A stretch of 64,000 nucleotides of DNA from Burkholderia metallica (GTDB lineage: Bacteria; Pseudomonadota; Gammaproteobacteria; Burkholderiales; Burkholderiaceae): NCBI RefSeq assembly GCF_902832845.1, contig NZ_CADFDB010000003.1:1-64000 (forward strand), read 5' to 3'. Both the position numbers and the translations under genes were made by a program. This document shows, piece after piece, positions 30,923 to 40,723 of this stretch (position 1 is its first letter; every line of letters begins with the position of its first letter). The notes under the pieces are model-generated. The model was not told the DNA's origin, ran no database searches, and worked only from the letters and a program-made list of their open reading frames with translations.

Positions 30923-32496
30923 CGACCCGCATCTACGTTCCGCGCGATTCGTCCGCGCTGGCACTCGGCGCCGACGCGCTGGCCGCCGCGATCGTGGCGG
31001 AAGCCGAACGACGCGGCGCGGCGGTCGAACTGGTCCGCAACGGCTCGCGCGGGCTGCTGTGGCTCGAACCGCTCGTCGAGGTCGGGACGGCCGCCGGCCG
31101 CGTCGGCTATGCGAACCTGTCGGCCGCCGACGTGCCGGCCCTGTTCGACGCGAACTGGCTCGACGGCGGCGCGCATCCGAGCGGCGTCGGTCTCGTCGAC
31201 GCGCTGCCCTATCTCGCGCGCCAGCAACGCCTCACGTTCGCGCGCATCGGCCTGACCGATCCGCTGTCGATCGACGACTACCTGCGATACGACGGCCTCG
31301 CCGGCCTGAAGAATGCGCTCGCGCTCGACGGCGATGCCGCGTGCGAAACGCTGATCGAATCCGGGCTGCGCGGCCGCGGCGGCGCGGCGTTTCCGGCCGG
31401 CATCAAGTGGCGCACGGTCCGGCACGCGAGTGCCGCGCAGAAATACATCGTCTGCAATGCGGACGAAGGCGATTCGGGCACCTTCTCCGATCGCCTGCTC
31501 ATGGAATGCGATCCGTACTGCCTGATCGAAGGGATGATCATCGCGGGCATCGCAACCGGCGCGACGCTCGGCTATATCTACGTGCGCAGCGAATACCCGC
31601 ACGCCATCGCGACGCTCGAAGCCGCGATCGTCCGCGCGCGCGACGCCGGCTGGCTCGGCGAGCACGTGCTCGGCTCCGCGCATGCGTTCGACCTGCACGT
31701 CGCGAAAGGCGCGGGCTCGTACGTGTGCGGCGAGGAAACGGCGCTGCTCGAATCGCTCGAAGGCAAGCGCGGCGTCGTGCGTGCGAAACCGCCGCTGCCC
31801 GCGCTTGCCGGCCTGTACGGCCAGCCGACCGTCATCAACAACGTGATCACGCTCGCGACCGCGCCCGTGATCTTCGCGCGCGGCGCCGCGTTCTATCGCG
31901 ACTACGGGATGGGCCGCTCGCGCGGCACACTGCCGTTCCAGCTCGCGGGCAACATCCGCCACGGCGGCCTCGTCGAGCTCGCATTCGGCGTCACGCTGCG
32001 CGAGCTGCTGTTCGACTTCGGCGGCGGCACGGCAAGCGGCCGGCCCGCGCGCGCCGCGCAGGTCGGCGGACCGCTCGGCACCTACCTGCCCGATCACCAG
32101 TGGGACGTACCGCTCGACTACGAAGCGTACACGGCGATCGGCGCGGTGGTCGGTCACGGCGGCATCGTGCTGCACGACGACACGTCGAACCTCGCCGAGC
32201 TTGCCGAATACGCGATGAAGTTCTGCGCGATCGAATCGTGCGGCAAATGCACGCCGTGCCGGATCGGTTCGACGCGCGGCGTCGAGACGATCGCGCGCAT
32301 CCGCGACGGCGATACGTCGGAACGGCAGGTCACGCTGCTGCGCGACCTGTGCGACACGATGCTGGCCGGTTCGCTGTGCGCGATGGGCGGCATGACACCG
32401 TACCCGGTGCTGTCCGCGCTCGATCATTTCCCCGAAGATTTCGGGCTCGCCGCCGGCAAGCAGGCCGCGACGGGTCCGGTCAAGGCTGCGGCCTGA
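30919..32496 (+). CDS. fdsB: NAD-dependent formate dehydrogenase beta subunit
   Basis: A 525-residue NuoF-like subunit binding FMN, NAD and a [4Fe-4S] cluster. An N-terminal thioredoxin-like region precedes [14 protein letters not shown] (FMN site) and [22 protein letters not shown]-like nucleotide motifs; the cluster motif is [14 protein letters not shown] near the C terminus. The start ATG at 30919 overlaps the fdsG stop. It reduces NAD+ with electrons from FdsA via FdsG. Confidence 0.94.
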   Translation: [525 protein letters not shown]

Positions 32497-32513
32497 CCCA
32501 GAAGGAGCCCTGC

Positions 32514-35465
32514 ATGTCACTCGACACGAACAACGTCCGCCAAGGCGGCTGCGGCTCGGGCCAATGCGCGTGCAAGAGCGCCGCGCAGGCGCGCACCGTC
32601 GACCCGTTCGACGATACCGACTACGGCACGCCGCAACGGTATGCCGATACCGACGTCACGCTCGAAATCGACGGCCAGCCGGTCACGGTGCCGGCCGGCA
32701 CGTCGGTGATGCGCGCGGCGATCGAAGCCGGCGTCAACGTCCCGAAGCTCTGCGCGACCGATTCGCTCGAGCCGTTCGGCTCGTGCCGGCTGTGCCTCGT
32801 CGAGATCGAGGGCCGGCGCGGTTATCCGGCGTCGTGCACGACGCCGGCCGAAGCGGGGATGAAGGTGCGCACGCAGTCGGACCGGCTGCAATCGCTGCGT
32901 CGCAACGTGATGGAGCTGTACATCTCCGACCATCCGCTCGACTGCCTCACCTGCCCCGCCAACGGCGACTGCGAGCTGCAGGACATGGCGGGCGTCGTCG
33001 GGTTGCGCGAAGTGCGCTACGGCTTCGACGGCGCGAATCACCTGCGCGACCAGAAGGACGAGTCGAATCCGTACTTCACGTACGACCCGTCGAAGTGCAT
33101 CGTCTGCAATCGTTGCGTGCGTGCATGCGAGGAAACGCAGGGCACGTTCGCGCTGACGATCGCCGCGCGCGGTTTCGAATCGCGCGTCGCCGCGGGCGAA
33201 AGCGAATCGTTCATGGCGTCGGAATGCGTATCGTGCGGCGCGTGCGTCGCTGCGTGCCCGACCGCCACGCTGCAGGAAAAATCCGTCGTGCAACTCGGGC
33301 AGGCCGAGCACTCGGTCGTCACGACCTGCGCGTACTGCGGCGTCGGCTGCTCGTTCAAGGCGGAAATGAAGGGCACGCAGGTCGTGCGCATGACGCCGCA
33401 CAAGAACGGTCTCGCAAATGAAGGCCACGCGTGCGTGAAGGGCCGCTTCGCATGGGGCTATGCGACGCACAAGGACCGCATCACGAAGCCGATGATCCGC
33501 GAGAAGATCACCGACCCGTGGCGCGAAGTCAGCTGGGACGAAGCGCTCACCTACGCGGCAACGCAATTCCGCAAGCTGCAGCAGAAGTACGGCCGCGACT
33601 CGATCGGCGGCATTACGTCGTCGCGCTGCACGAACGAGGAAACCTACCTCGTGCAGAAGCTCGTGCGCGCGGCGTTCGGCAACAACAACGTCGACACCTG
33701 CGCACGCGTGTGCCACTCGCCGACCGGCTACGGCCTGAAGACGACGCTCGGCGAATCGGCCGGCACGCAGACGTTCGCATCGGTCGGCCAGGCCGACGTG
33801 ATCGTCGTGATGGGCGCGAACCCGACCGACGGCCACCCGGTGTTCGGCTCGCGGCTGAAGCGTCGCATACGGGAGGGCGCGAAGCTGATCGTGATCGACC
33901 CGCGCCGCATCGACGTGGTCGACGGCCCGCACGTGAAAGCCACGCATCACCTGCAGCTGCGCCCGGGCACCAACGTCGCGATCGTCAACGCGCTCGCGCA
34001 CGTGATCGTCACCGAAGGGCTGGTTGACGACGCGTTCGTCGCCGAGCGCTGCGAGACGCGCGCGTTCGAACAATGGCGCGACTTCGTGTCGCGCGCCGAC
34101 AATTCGCCCGAGGCTACCGCCGACGTGACGGGCGTATCGGCCGAGCAGGTACGCGCCGCCGCGCGCCTCTACGCCACCGGCGGCAATGCCGCGATCTACT
34201 ACGGGCTGGGCGTCACCGAACACGCGCAGGGCTCGACGACGGTGATGGGCATCGCGAACCTCGCGATGGCGACCGGCAACGTCGGCCGCGAAGGCGTCGG
34301 CGTCAATCCGCTGCGCGGCCAGAACAACGTGCAAGGTTCGTGCGACATGGGCTCGTTCCCGCACGAGCTGCCCGGCTACCGGCACATCAGCGACACCATC
34401 GTGCGCACGCAGTTCGAACAGGCGTGGTCGGCCACGCTGCAGCCGGAACCGGGGCTGCGCATCCCGAACATGTTCGACGCGGCGCTCGACGGCAGCTTCA
34501 AGGGCCTCTACTGTCAGGGCGAGGACATCGTCCAGTCGGATCCGAACACGCAGCACGTCGCGGCCGCGCTGTCGGCGATGGAATGCATCGTCGTGCAGGA
34601 CATTTTCCTGAACGAGACCGCGAAATACGCGCACGTGCTGCTGCCGGGCTCGACCTTCCTCGAGAAGGACGGCACGTTCACGAACGCGGAGCGCCGCATC
34701 TCGCGCGTGCGCAAGGTGATGCCGCCGCTCGCCGGCTACGCGGACTGGGAAGTGACGCTGCTGTTGTCGCAGGCGCTCGGCTACGACATGCACTACACGC
34801 ATCCGTCGGAAATCATGGACGAGATCGCGCGGCTCACGCCGACCTTCTCCGGTGTGTCGTACGCGAAACTCGACGCGCTCGGCAGCATCCAGTGGCCGTG
34901 CAACGAGCATGCGCCGGAAGGCACGCCGACGATGCACATCGACGCATTCGTGCGCGGCAAGGGCAAGTTCGTGATCACGCAGTTCATCGCGTCGCCGGAG
35001 AAGGTCACGCAACGGTACCCGCTGATCCTGACGACCGGCCGCATCCTGTCGCAGTACAACGTCGGCGCGCAGACACGCCGCACCGAGAACGTCCGTTGGC
35101 ACGAAGAAGACCGCCTCGAGATCCATCCGCACGACGCGGAGGATCGCGGGATCCGGACCGGCGACTGGGTCGGCATCGAATCGCGGGCGGGCCAGACCGT
35201 GCTGCGCGCGCTCGTTTCCGACCGCATGCAGCCGGGCGTCGTGTACACGACGTTCCACTTCCCCGAATCGGGCGCGAACGTGATCACGACGGACAGCTCC
35301 GACTGGGCGACGAACTGCCCCGAATACAAGGTGACGGCCGTGCAGGTGATGCCGGTCGCGCAGCCGTCCGACTGGCAGCAAGCGTACGCGCGCTTCAATA
35401 CGGAGCAGCTCGATCTGCTGGAACGCCGCGCCGCCGCGTCGGTCGCCGTGACCACGGGCAAGTGA
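32514..35465 (+). CDS. fdsA: NAD-dependent formate dehydrogenase catalytic alpha subunit
   Basis: A 983-residue molybdopterin oxidoreductase. Residues 50-110 hold a [2Fe-2S] domain (C80, C91, C94, C108). A His-ligated [4Fe-4S] site follows (H140, C144, C147, C153), then two ferredoxin-type clusters (C195-C205 and C238-C248), then a fourth [4Fe-4S] (C272, C275, C279, C307) and the bis-MGD domain. The active-site metal ligand is Cys400 in RVCHSPTGYG, so no selenocysteine. An unusual Cys-rich start (C13, C18, C20) precedes the first domain. ATG 32514 follows an AAGGAG site. Confidence 0.95.
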   Translation: MSLDTNNVRQGGCGSGQCACKSAAQARTVDPFDDTDYGTPQRYADTDVTLEIDGQPVTVPAGTSVMRAAIEAGVNVPKLCATDSLEPFGSCRLCLVEIEGRRGYPASCTTPAEAGMKVRTQSDRLQSLRRNVMELYISDHPLDCLTCPANGDCELQDMAGVVGLREVRYGFDGANHLRDQKDESNPYFTYDPSKCIVCNRCVRACEETQGTFALTIAARGFESRVAAGESESFMASECVSCGACVAACPTATLQEKSVVQLGQAEHSVVTTCAYCGVGCSFKAEMKGTQVVRMTPHKNGLANEGHACVKGRFAWGYATHKDRITKPMIREKITDPWREVSWDEALTYAATQFRKLQQKYGRDSIGGITSSRCTNEETYLVQKLVRAAFGNNNVDTCARVCHSPTGYGLKTTLGESAGTQTFASVGQADVIVVMGANPTDGHPVFGSRLKRRIREGAKLIVIDPRRIDVVDGPHVKATHHLQLRPGTNVAIVNALAHVIVTEGLVDDAFVAERCETRAFEQWRDFVSRADNSPEATADVTGVSAEQVRAAARLYATGGNAAIYYGLGVTEHAQGSTTVMGIANLAMATGNVGREGVGVNPLRGQNNVQGSCDMGSFPHELPGYRHISDTIVRTQFEQAWSATLQPEPGLRIPNMFDAALDGSFKGLYCQGEDIVQSDPNTQHVAAALSAMECIVVQDIFLNETAKYAHVLLPGSTFLEKDGTFTNAERRISRVRKVMPPLAGYADWEVTLLLSQALGYDMHYTHPSEIMDEIARLTPTFSGVSYAKLDALGSIQWPCNEHAPEGTPTMHIDAFVRGKGKFVITQFIASPEKVTQRYPLILTTGRILSQYNVGAQTRRTENVRWHEEDRLEIHPHDAEDRGIRTGDWVGIESRAGQTVLRALVSDRMQPGVVYTTFHFPESGANVITTDSSDWATNCPEYKVTAVQVMPVAQPSDWQQAYARFNTEQLDLLERRAAASVAVTTGK

Positions 35466-35472
35466 GGAAGCG

Positions 35473-35724
35473 ATGGACAACGGACACCTGATCGACATGG
35501 CCAACCAGATCGGCGCGTTCTTCGAATCGATGCCCGATCGCGACGAAGCGCTGACCGGCATCGCCGACCATATCCGGCGCTTCTGGGAGCCGCGGATGCG
35601 CCGCGCGTTGCTCGCGGCGCTCGACGATCCGTCGAGCGAGGCCGGGCAGCGCGCGGCACCGATCGTGCGCGACGCGATCGCCGCGCACCGCGCGTCGCTC
35701 GTGCCCGCCGCGGCGAGCGCCTGA
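35473..35724 (+). CDS. fdsD: Formate dehydrogenase delta subunit
   Basis: An 83-residue protein of the FdsD family. It is recognisable by LIDMANQIGAFFESMPDRDEA and IRRFWEPRMRRALL. FdsD assists assembly or stability of the FdsGBA complex. The gene follows fdsA by 7 bases; the FdhD-like maturation gene fdsC, which lies between fdsA and fdsD in Cupriavidus, is not here. Confidence 0.9.
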   Translation: MDNGHLIDMANQIGAFFESMPDRDEALTGIADHIRRFWEPRMRRALLAALDDPSSEAGQRAAPIVRDAIAAHRASLVPAAASA

Positions 35725-35732
35725 GCGCACCG

Positions 35733-37376
35733 CTACGCGGATCGCGACATGCCCGCGAACCAGCTTTCGCAATGGCGCAACAGCGCGTTCGCGTCGGTCG
35801 CGGTGCGCCCGCGCGCGGCGACATAGCCGTCGGGCCGCAGCAGGTAAAACGCCGGCCGCGACCGCCCGTACTCCTGCGCAAGCCCTGCATCATCGTCTTG
35901 CGCATCGGTGACGCGCCACACGCGCACCGCGTCCGGCATGATCCGTTCGAGCCCCTGCACGAGCGCCTGCGCATCGGCAGGCATCGGCGGCACCGCACCG
36001 GCGTCGGCATTGGGCGGCTCTTCCAGCAGCAGCAGCGTAAAGCTCGCCGGATCGTGCAGGTCGTATAGCCGCGCCGTTCCCGGCGCCTGACCGAGCGGCC
36101 CGTCGAGCACGCGCACGGGCGCGTCGGGCGCCCGTTCGCCTGCGCGCGGCCCGCCGTCGAGCACGCGCTCCAGCGTGAGCGGACTCTTCCGGTATTGCAC
36201 GCCGAGCTCGCTGACCGTGCGCCGCACCGCGTCACGCATCGGCCCGAACGACGCCAGCAGCGGCACGACATGATCACGCAGCAGCTTCATCGCGCCGCGC
36301 TCGGCTTCGACGATCTGCGTGACGAAACCGGTCTGCCGCAACACGTCGCGCTCGATCGGATGACGCTCTGCGTGGTACGTGTCGAGCAGCCGCTCAAGCG
36401 TGCCCGCGCCGAGCACGCGCGCGAGCTTCCAGCCGAGATTGAACGCTTCCTGCATGCCCGTGTTCATGCCCTGCGCGCCGGCCGGGCTATGGACATGTGC
36501 TGCGTCGCCCGCGAAGAACACGCGGCCGTGACGCAGGCGGTCGACCATCCGGCTGTGCAGGTGAAAATACGACGACCACGCGAGATCGCTCGGCGAGATC
36601 GACGCGCCGGCACGGGCGCGCACGATCGCATCGCATTCCGCGAGCGACGGAGCCGGCGCATCGGGCGACGCGCCGCTGCCGGGCGGCCGGTCGGCCACGA
36701 GCCGGTACCGGCCTTCGCCCATCGGAAACAGGCCGGCGATGCCTTCGGGCGTCGTGAACAGGTGGATCTCTTCATCCGGCCAGTCGGGTATCGCCGCGAA
36801 ATCGGCAAGCAGGAAAGTCTGTTCGAACGCATGCCCGGCGAAGCCCACGCCGAGCAGATGCCTGACCGTGCTGTGTGCGCCGTCGGCCGCGATCAGGTAC
36901 GACGGTGAGAACGATTCGTCGCGACCGTCGGTACCGCGGATCGACACGTCGAGCGCCCCGCCGCCCGCGTCGCACGCGGTCAACGTCGCACCGCGCTCGA
37001 CCGTCACGCCGAACCCGGCCAGGTGCTCGCAGAGCAGGCGCTCGGTGACGGTCTGATCGAGAAACAGCAGGTACGGATAACGCGTTTGCAGCGGATCGAA
37101 ATCAAGCCGCGCGATCACGCGGCCATCGGCATGCAGTGCGGCCGCATGCGCACGATGGCCGAGTGCGAGAAACGGTTCGACCGCACGATGCTGCTCCAGC
37201 AGTTCGAGCGTGCGTGCCTGGATGCCGATCGCGCGCGAATGCGGCGCGGGTACAGCGAGCCGGTCGATGATGCGCACCGGCACGCGGGCCCGCGCGAGGC
37301 TCATCGCCGCGGCAAGGCCGGTCGGCCCCGCACCGACGATCAGCACGGGCCGGATATCGGGCAGTGTGTCAGCCAT
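35733..37376 (-). CDS. FAD-dependent aromatic-ring monooxygenase
   Basis: A 547-residue class A flavoprotein hydroxylase of the PheA/TfdB/MhpA type. The FAD-binding fold VLIVGAGPTGLAAAMSLARA is near the N terminus. The GD motif RVFFAGDAAHVHSPAGAQGMN lies around residue 290, cited here in part, and the C-terminal 150 residues resemble the thioredoxin-like domain of phenol hydroxylases. The substrate is probably a phenolic compound but is not determinable. It is convergent with fdsD. ATG 37376 is chosen because the flavin motif follows closely. Confidence 0.87.
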   Translation of the reverse strand: MADTLPDIRPVLIVGAGPTGLAAAMSLARARVPVRIIDRLAVPAPHSRAIGIQARTLELLEQHRAVEPFLALGHRAHAAALHADGRVIARLDFDPLQTRYPYLLFLDQTVTERLLCEHLAGFGVTVERGATLTACDAGGGALDVSIRGTDGRDESFSPSYLIAADGAHSTVRHLLGVGFAGHAFEQTFLLADFAAIPDWPDEEIHLFTTPEGIAGLFPMGEGRYRLVADRPPGSGASPDAPAPSLAECDAIVRARAGASISPSDLAWSSYFHLHSRMVDRLRHGRVFFAGDAAHVHSPAGAQGMNTGMQEAFNLGWKLARVLGAGTLERLLDTYHAERHPIERDVLRQTGFVTQIVEAERGAMKLLRDHVVPLLASFGPMRDAVRRTVSELGVQYRKSPLTLERVLDGGPRAGERAPDAPVRVLDGPLGQAPGTARLYDLHDPASFTLLLLEEPPNADAGAVPPMPADAQALVQGLERIMPDAVRVWRVTDAQDDDAGLAQEYGRSRPAFYLLRPDGYVAARGRTATDANALLRHCESWFAGMSRSA

Positions 37377-37506
37377 GAGAACCTCGATGACGCGCAACGG
37401 TGCCAGTCTACGCCCGTCCGGGTGACGGGGCCATATGCCGATCGGCCGATGCGCGGCCCCGCCGCGCGGTGTGGGAAAATACGCGCTTTCCGTCAGTTAT
37501 CGCGTC

Positions 37507-39345
37507 ATGGATTCCGCATTCGACCGGGCGTACGCCGCACACCGCGCGGGCCGCCTCGCCGAGGCCGAGCACGGCTACCGCAACGCGCTCGCCTCCAATC
37601 CCGCCGACGCCGACGCGCTCCATCTGTTCGGCGTGCTGCGGCACCAGCAGGGCCAGCATGCCGAGGCGGCCGATCTCGTCGGCCGCGCCGTCGCGCTGCG
37701 TCCGGACGACGCCGCGCTGCAGCTCAATCTCGGCAACGCGCTGAAGGCGCTCGGCCGGCTCGACGAAGCAGTCGACCGCTTTCGCAACGCGCTGACGCTC
37801 GCGCCCGAATTTCCGCTCGCGCACTACAACCTCGGCAACGCGTATGCGGCGCTGCAGCGCCACGACGATGCGATCGATGCGTTCGGCCGCGCGCTCCGGC
37901 TCACGCCCGACGATGCGTCGATCCACAACAATCTCGGCAACGCGCTGAACGCGCTCGGCCGCCACGACGACGCGCTCGCCGCATTCCGTCGCGCGCTCGA
38001 GCTGCGGCCCGGGCATGCGGGCGCGCACAACAACCTCGCGATGGCGCTGAACGCGATGGGGCGCGCCGACGACGCGATCACGCACTTCCAGGCCGCGATC
38101 GCCGCGCAGCCGCGCTTCGTCGCCGCGCATTTCAATCTGGGCAACACGCTCGATGCGCTCGGGCGGCATGCCGAGGCGGCCGCCGCGTTCGAAGCCGCGC
38201 TCGCGCTGCATCCGCCGTTTCCGCTCGCGCTGTTCGGGCTCGCGAACGCACTGTGCGCGCAGGCACGCCACCGCGACGCGCTGCCCTACTACGAGCGTGC
38301 CGTCGGCCTCGATCCGTCGTTCAGCCTGGCCTGGCTGAACCTCGGTAACGCCCATCACGCGCTCGGCGCGCACGAGATGGCGCTGCGCGCATTCGACCAG
38401 GCGCTGCGCGTTGCGCCCGATCTCACGCTGGCACGGCTGCACCGCGCGGTCACGCTGCTCACGCTCGGCGACTTCACGCGCGGCCTGCCTGCCTATGAAG
38501 CGCGCCACGACACGCCCGGCGCGACACCGCTCGGGTCGCTGCCGCGCTGGCAAGGCGAGCCGATTGCAGCGCGCACGCTGCTGATCCGCGCGGAACAGGG
38601 CTTCGGCGACACGCTGCAGTTCGTCCGCTTCGTGCCGCTCGCCCGCGCACGCTGCGCGCGCGTCGTGCTCGAAGTCCAGCCTGAACTCGTTGCGCTGCTG
38701 GCGCCGGCCGCGTCGCGCTGGCGCGTGACGCTCGTCGCACAGGGCACCGCGAAACCGCCTGCCGCGGATGTCGCGTGCACCCTGATGAGCCTGCCGTTCC
38801 TGCTCGGGCTTCAGGCGGAGGACATCGTCGCGGGCTCACGCTATCTCGATGCCCCCGACGGCGCACGACGGCGCTTTCGCGGCTCGCTCGGCGGGCAGTC
38901 GAAACGCAAGTTCGGCCTCGCGTGGTCGGGGCGCCGGCAGGCGCAGGAAAATCGCTCGATGCCGTTCGATGCGCTCGCACCGCTGCTCGCGCTGCCGGAC
39001 ATCGACTGGATCGTGCTGCAACCCGCGCTCGACGACGACGAACGCGCGCGTGTCGACGCGCATCCGCGCGTGCATCGGCTCGACCGCCTGCTGAACGACT
39101 TCGCCGACACGGCCGCACTGATCGAGCGGCTCGACGGCGTCGTCACGATCGATACGGCAGTCGCGCACCTGGCCGGCGCGCTCGGCAAGCCGCTATGGGT
39201 CATGCTGCCGTTCGCGGCCGACTGGCGCTGGTTCACCGGCGACGACTGTCCGTGGTATCCGCAAGCGCGGCTCGCCCGCCAGCCCGCGCCGGGGCAATGG
39301 CTCGACGTCGCGGCCGCAGTCGCCGACAGGCTGCGCGAAGCCTGA
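37507..39345 (+). CDS. Tetratricopeptide-repeat protein with glycosyltransferase-like C terminus
   Basis: A 612-residue protein. Residues 1 to about 330 are roughly ten 34-residue TPRs with repeated LGNALxALGRxDEA cores. Residues about 350-610 look like the GT9/O-GlcNAc-transferase-type fold (LIRAEQGFGDTLQFVRFVPL, GLAWSGR, GVVTIDTAVAHLAGALGKPLWVMLP), each cited in short pieces. It may glycosylate protein or cell-envelope substrates, but this is inference. There is no signal peptide, so it is cytosolic. It is monocistronic, with a hairpin shared with the convergent transporter gene. Confidence 0.85.
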   Translation: MDSAFDRAYAAHRAGRLAEAEHGYRNALASNPADADALHLFGVLRHQQGQHAEAADLVGRAVALRPDDAALQLNLGNALKALGRLDEAVDRFRNALTLAPEFPLAHYNLGNAYAALQRHDDAIDAFGRALRLTPDDASIHNNLGNALNALGRHDDALAAFRRALELRPGHAGAHNNLAMALNAMGRADDAITHFQAAIAAQPRFVAAHFNLGNTLDALGRHAEAAAAFEAALALHPPFPLALFGLANALCAQARHRDALPYYERAVGLDPSFSLAWLNLGNAHHALGAHEMALRAFDQALRVAPDLTLARLHRAVTLLTLGDFTRGLPAYEARHDTPGATPLGSLPRWQGEPIAARTLLIRAEQGFGDTLQFVRFVPLARARCARVVLEVQPELVALLAPAASRWRVTLVAQGTAKPPAADVACTLMSLPFLLGLQAEDIVAGSRYLDAPDGARRRFRGSLGGQSKRKFGLAWSGRRQAQENRSMPFDALAPLLALPDIDWIVLQPALDDDERARVDAHPRVHRLDRLLNDFADTAALIERLDGVVTIDTAVAHLAGALGKPLWVMLPFAADWRWFTGDDCPWYPQARLARQPAPGQWLDVAAAVADRLREA

Positions 39346-39354
39346 ACGCGCACG

Positions 39355-39381
39355 AAAAAAGGGAGCGCGGCGCGCCCCCTT
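39355..39381. terminator. Bidirectional terminator between the TPR and transporter genes
   Basis: A ten-base stem AAGGGAGCGC/GCGCCCCCTT with one mismatch. It is flanked by six A residues that read as T residues on the minus strand. Confidence 0.75.
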
Positions 39382-39427
39382 CGAATGCGATGCGTGCGGC
39401 CGGCGCCGCACAGGAAATGGGCGGCGC

Positions 39428-40723
39428 TCAGACCGCCTTGTACTGGTTGCGCGATTCGGACGTGCGATACAACACGAGTGTCGCGATCAGCCCGCAAATC
39501 GCGGCGGCGCTCAGCCACAAACCCGGCGCCGCCTTGTTCCCGGTCTGATGAATCAGCAACGTCGAGATCGCGGGCGTGAAACCGCCGATCGTCGTTGCCA
39601 GGCTGTAGGCGAGCGAGAAACCGGCCGTGCGCACGTCGGCCGGCATCACCTCGGTCAGCGCGACGACCATCGCGCCGTTGTACGACGCGTACAGGAACGA
39701 CAGCCACAGCTCGACCGCGAGCAGCCGCAGGAACGACGGATCGCCGACGAGCCACAGCACGGCCGGGTAAGCCGACACCAGCGTCAGCACGGTGAACGCG
39801 ATCAGCACCGGGCGGCGGCCGATACGGTCGGACAACGCACCGGACAGCGGCAGCCACACGAGATTGGAGATCCCCACGCACACGGTCACGACGAGCGCGT
39901 CGAGCGACGACAGGTGCAGCACTTCCTTGCCGAACGTCGGCGTATAGGCGGTGATCATGTAGAACGACACCGTCGTCATGATCACCATCCCCATGCCCGC
40001 CACCACCACGCCCCAGTTCTCGAGCATCGAACGCATGATCTCGCCCATCGACGGACGATGACGCTTCGCGAGGAACTCGTCGGTCTCCTTCAGCGAACGG
40101 CGGATCAGGAACAGGAACGGCACGATCAGGCAGCCGATCAGGAACGGAATGCGCCAGCCCCACGCGGTCATTTCCTCGGCCGGCAGCGCGCGGTTGAGCA
40201 GCACGCCGACGAACGCGGCGAACACCACGGCCACCTGCTGGCTGCCCGACTGCCACGACGTATAGAACCCCTTGTGGCCCTTCGTCGCGATTTCCGACAG
40301 GTAGACCGACACGCCGCCCAGTTCGACGCCCGCCGAGAAACCCTGCAACAATCGCCCGAGCAGCACGAGCACCGGCGCGAGCACGCCGATCGTCGCGTAG
40401 CCGGGCACCGCGGCCACCGTGAGCGTGCCGAGCGCCATCAGCCCGAGCGTCAGGATCAGCCCCTTGCGCCGGCCGTGATGGTCGATGTACGCACCCAGCA
40501 CGATCGCACCGACCGGCCGCATCAGGAAGCCCGCGCCGAACACCGACAGCGACAACATCAGCGACGCAAACGCGTTGCCGCTCGGGAAGTAGGTTTTTGC
40601 GATGGCCGACGCGTAATAACCGTAGACCATGAAGTCGTACATTTCCAAGAAGTTGCCGCTGACGACTCGAAATACGGTGCGGAATTTCGATTCCTGCGCG
40701 ACGGCGTGTGATGCTGTGGACAT
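39428..40723 (-). CDS. MFS metabolite:H+ symporter, citrate (CitA/TcuC)-like
   Basis: A 431-residue, 12-helix transporter of the MHS family in the major facilitator superfamily. It closely resembles CitA, with [30 protein letters not shown] and [20 protein letters not shown]. Proton-coupled uptake of citrate or another tricarboxylate is likely. The start at 40723 ([10 protein letters not shown]) follows a GAGAAA site; upstream codons to 40861 are unlike the family. A palindromic operator candidate lies 236 bases upstream. Confidence 0.9.
   Translation of the reverse strand: MSTASHAVAQESKFRTVFRVVSGNFLEMYDFMVYGYYASAIAKTYFPSGNAFASLMLSLSVFGAGFLMRPVGAIVLGAYIDHHGRRKGLILTLGLMALGTLTVAAVPGYATIGVLAPVLVLLGRLLQGFSAGVELGGVSVYLSEIATKGHKGFYTSWQSGSQQVAVVFAAFVGVLLNRALPAEEMTAWGWRIPFLIGCLIVPFLFLIRRSLKETDEFLAKRHRPSMGEIMRSMLENWGVVVAGMGMVIMTTVSFYMITAYTPTFGKEVLHLSSLDALVVTVCVGISNLVWLPLSGALSDRIGRRPVLIAFTVLTLVSAYPAVLWLVGDPSFLRLLAVELWLSFLYASYNGAMVVALTEVMPADVRTAGFSLAYSLATTIGGFTPAISTLLIHQTGNKAAPGLWLSAAAICGLIATLVLYRTSESRNQYKAV

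Noticed and set aside
30849-35465. Apparent 1,538-residue fusion protein ending as FdsA
   Set aside because: The first 555 codons are a shadow of fdsB in another frame. FdsA starts at 32514 with a ribosome binding site.
32514-35465. Selenocysteine in the formate dehydrogenase
   Set aside because: The active-site position is a cysteine codon (Cys400 in RVCHSP), and there is no in-frame TGA.
32517-35561. 1,014-codon open frame on the minus strand opposite fdsA
   Set aside because: It is an antisense shadow produced by strong GC bias. The plus strand encodes fdsA with all cofactor motifs, and the minus product is Arg/Ala/His/Asp-rich without domains.
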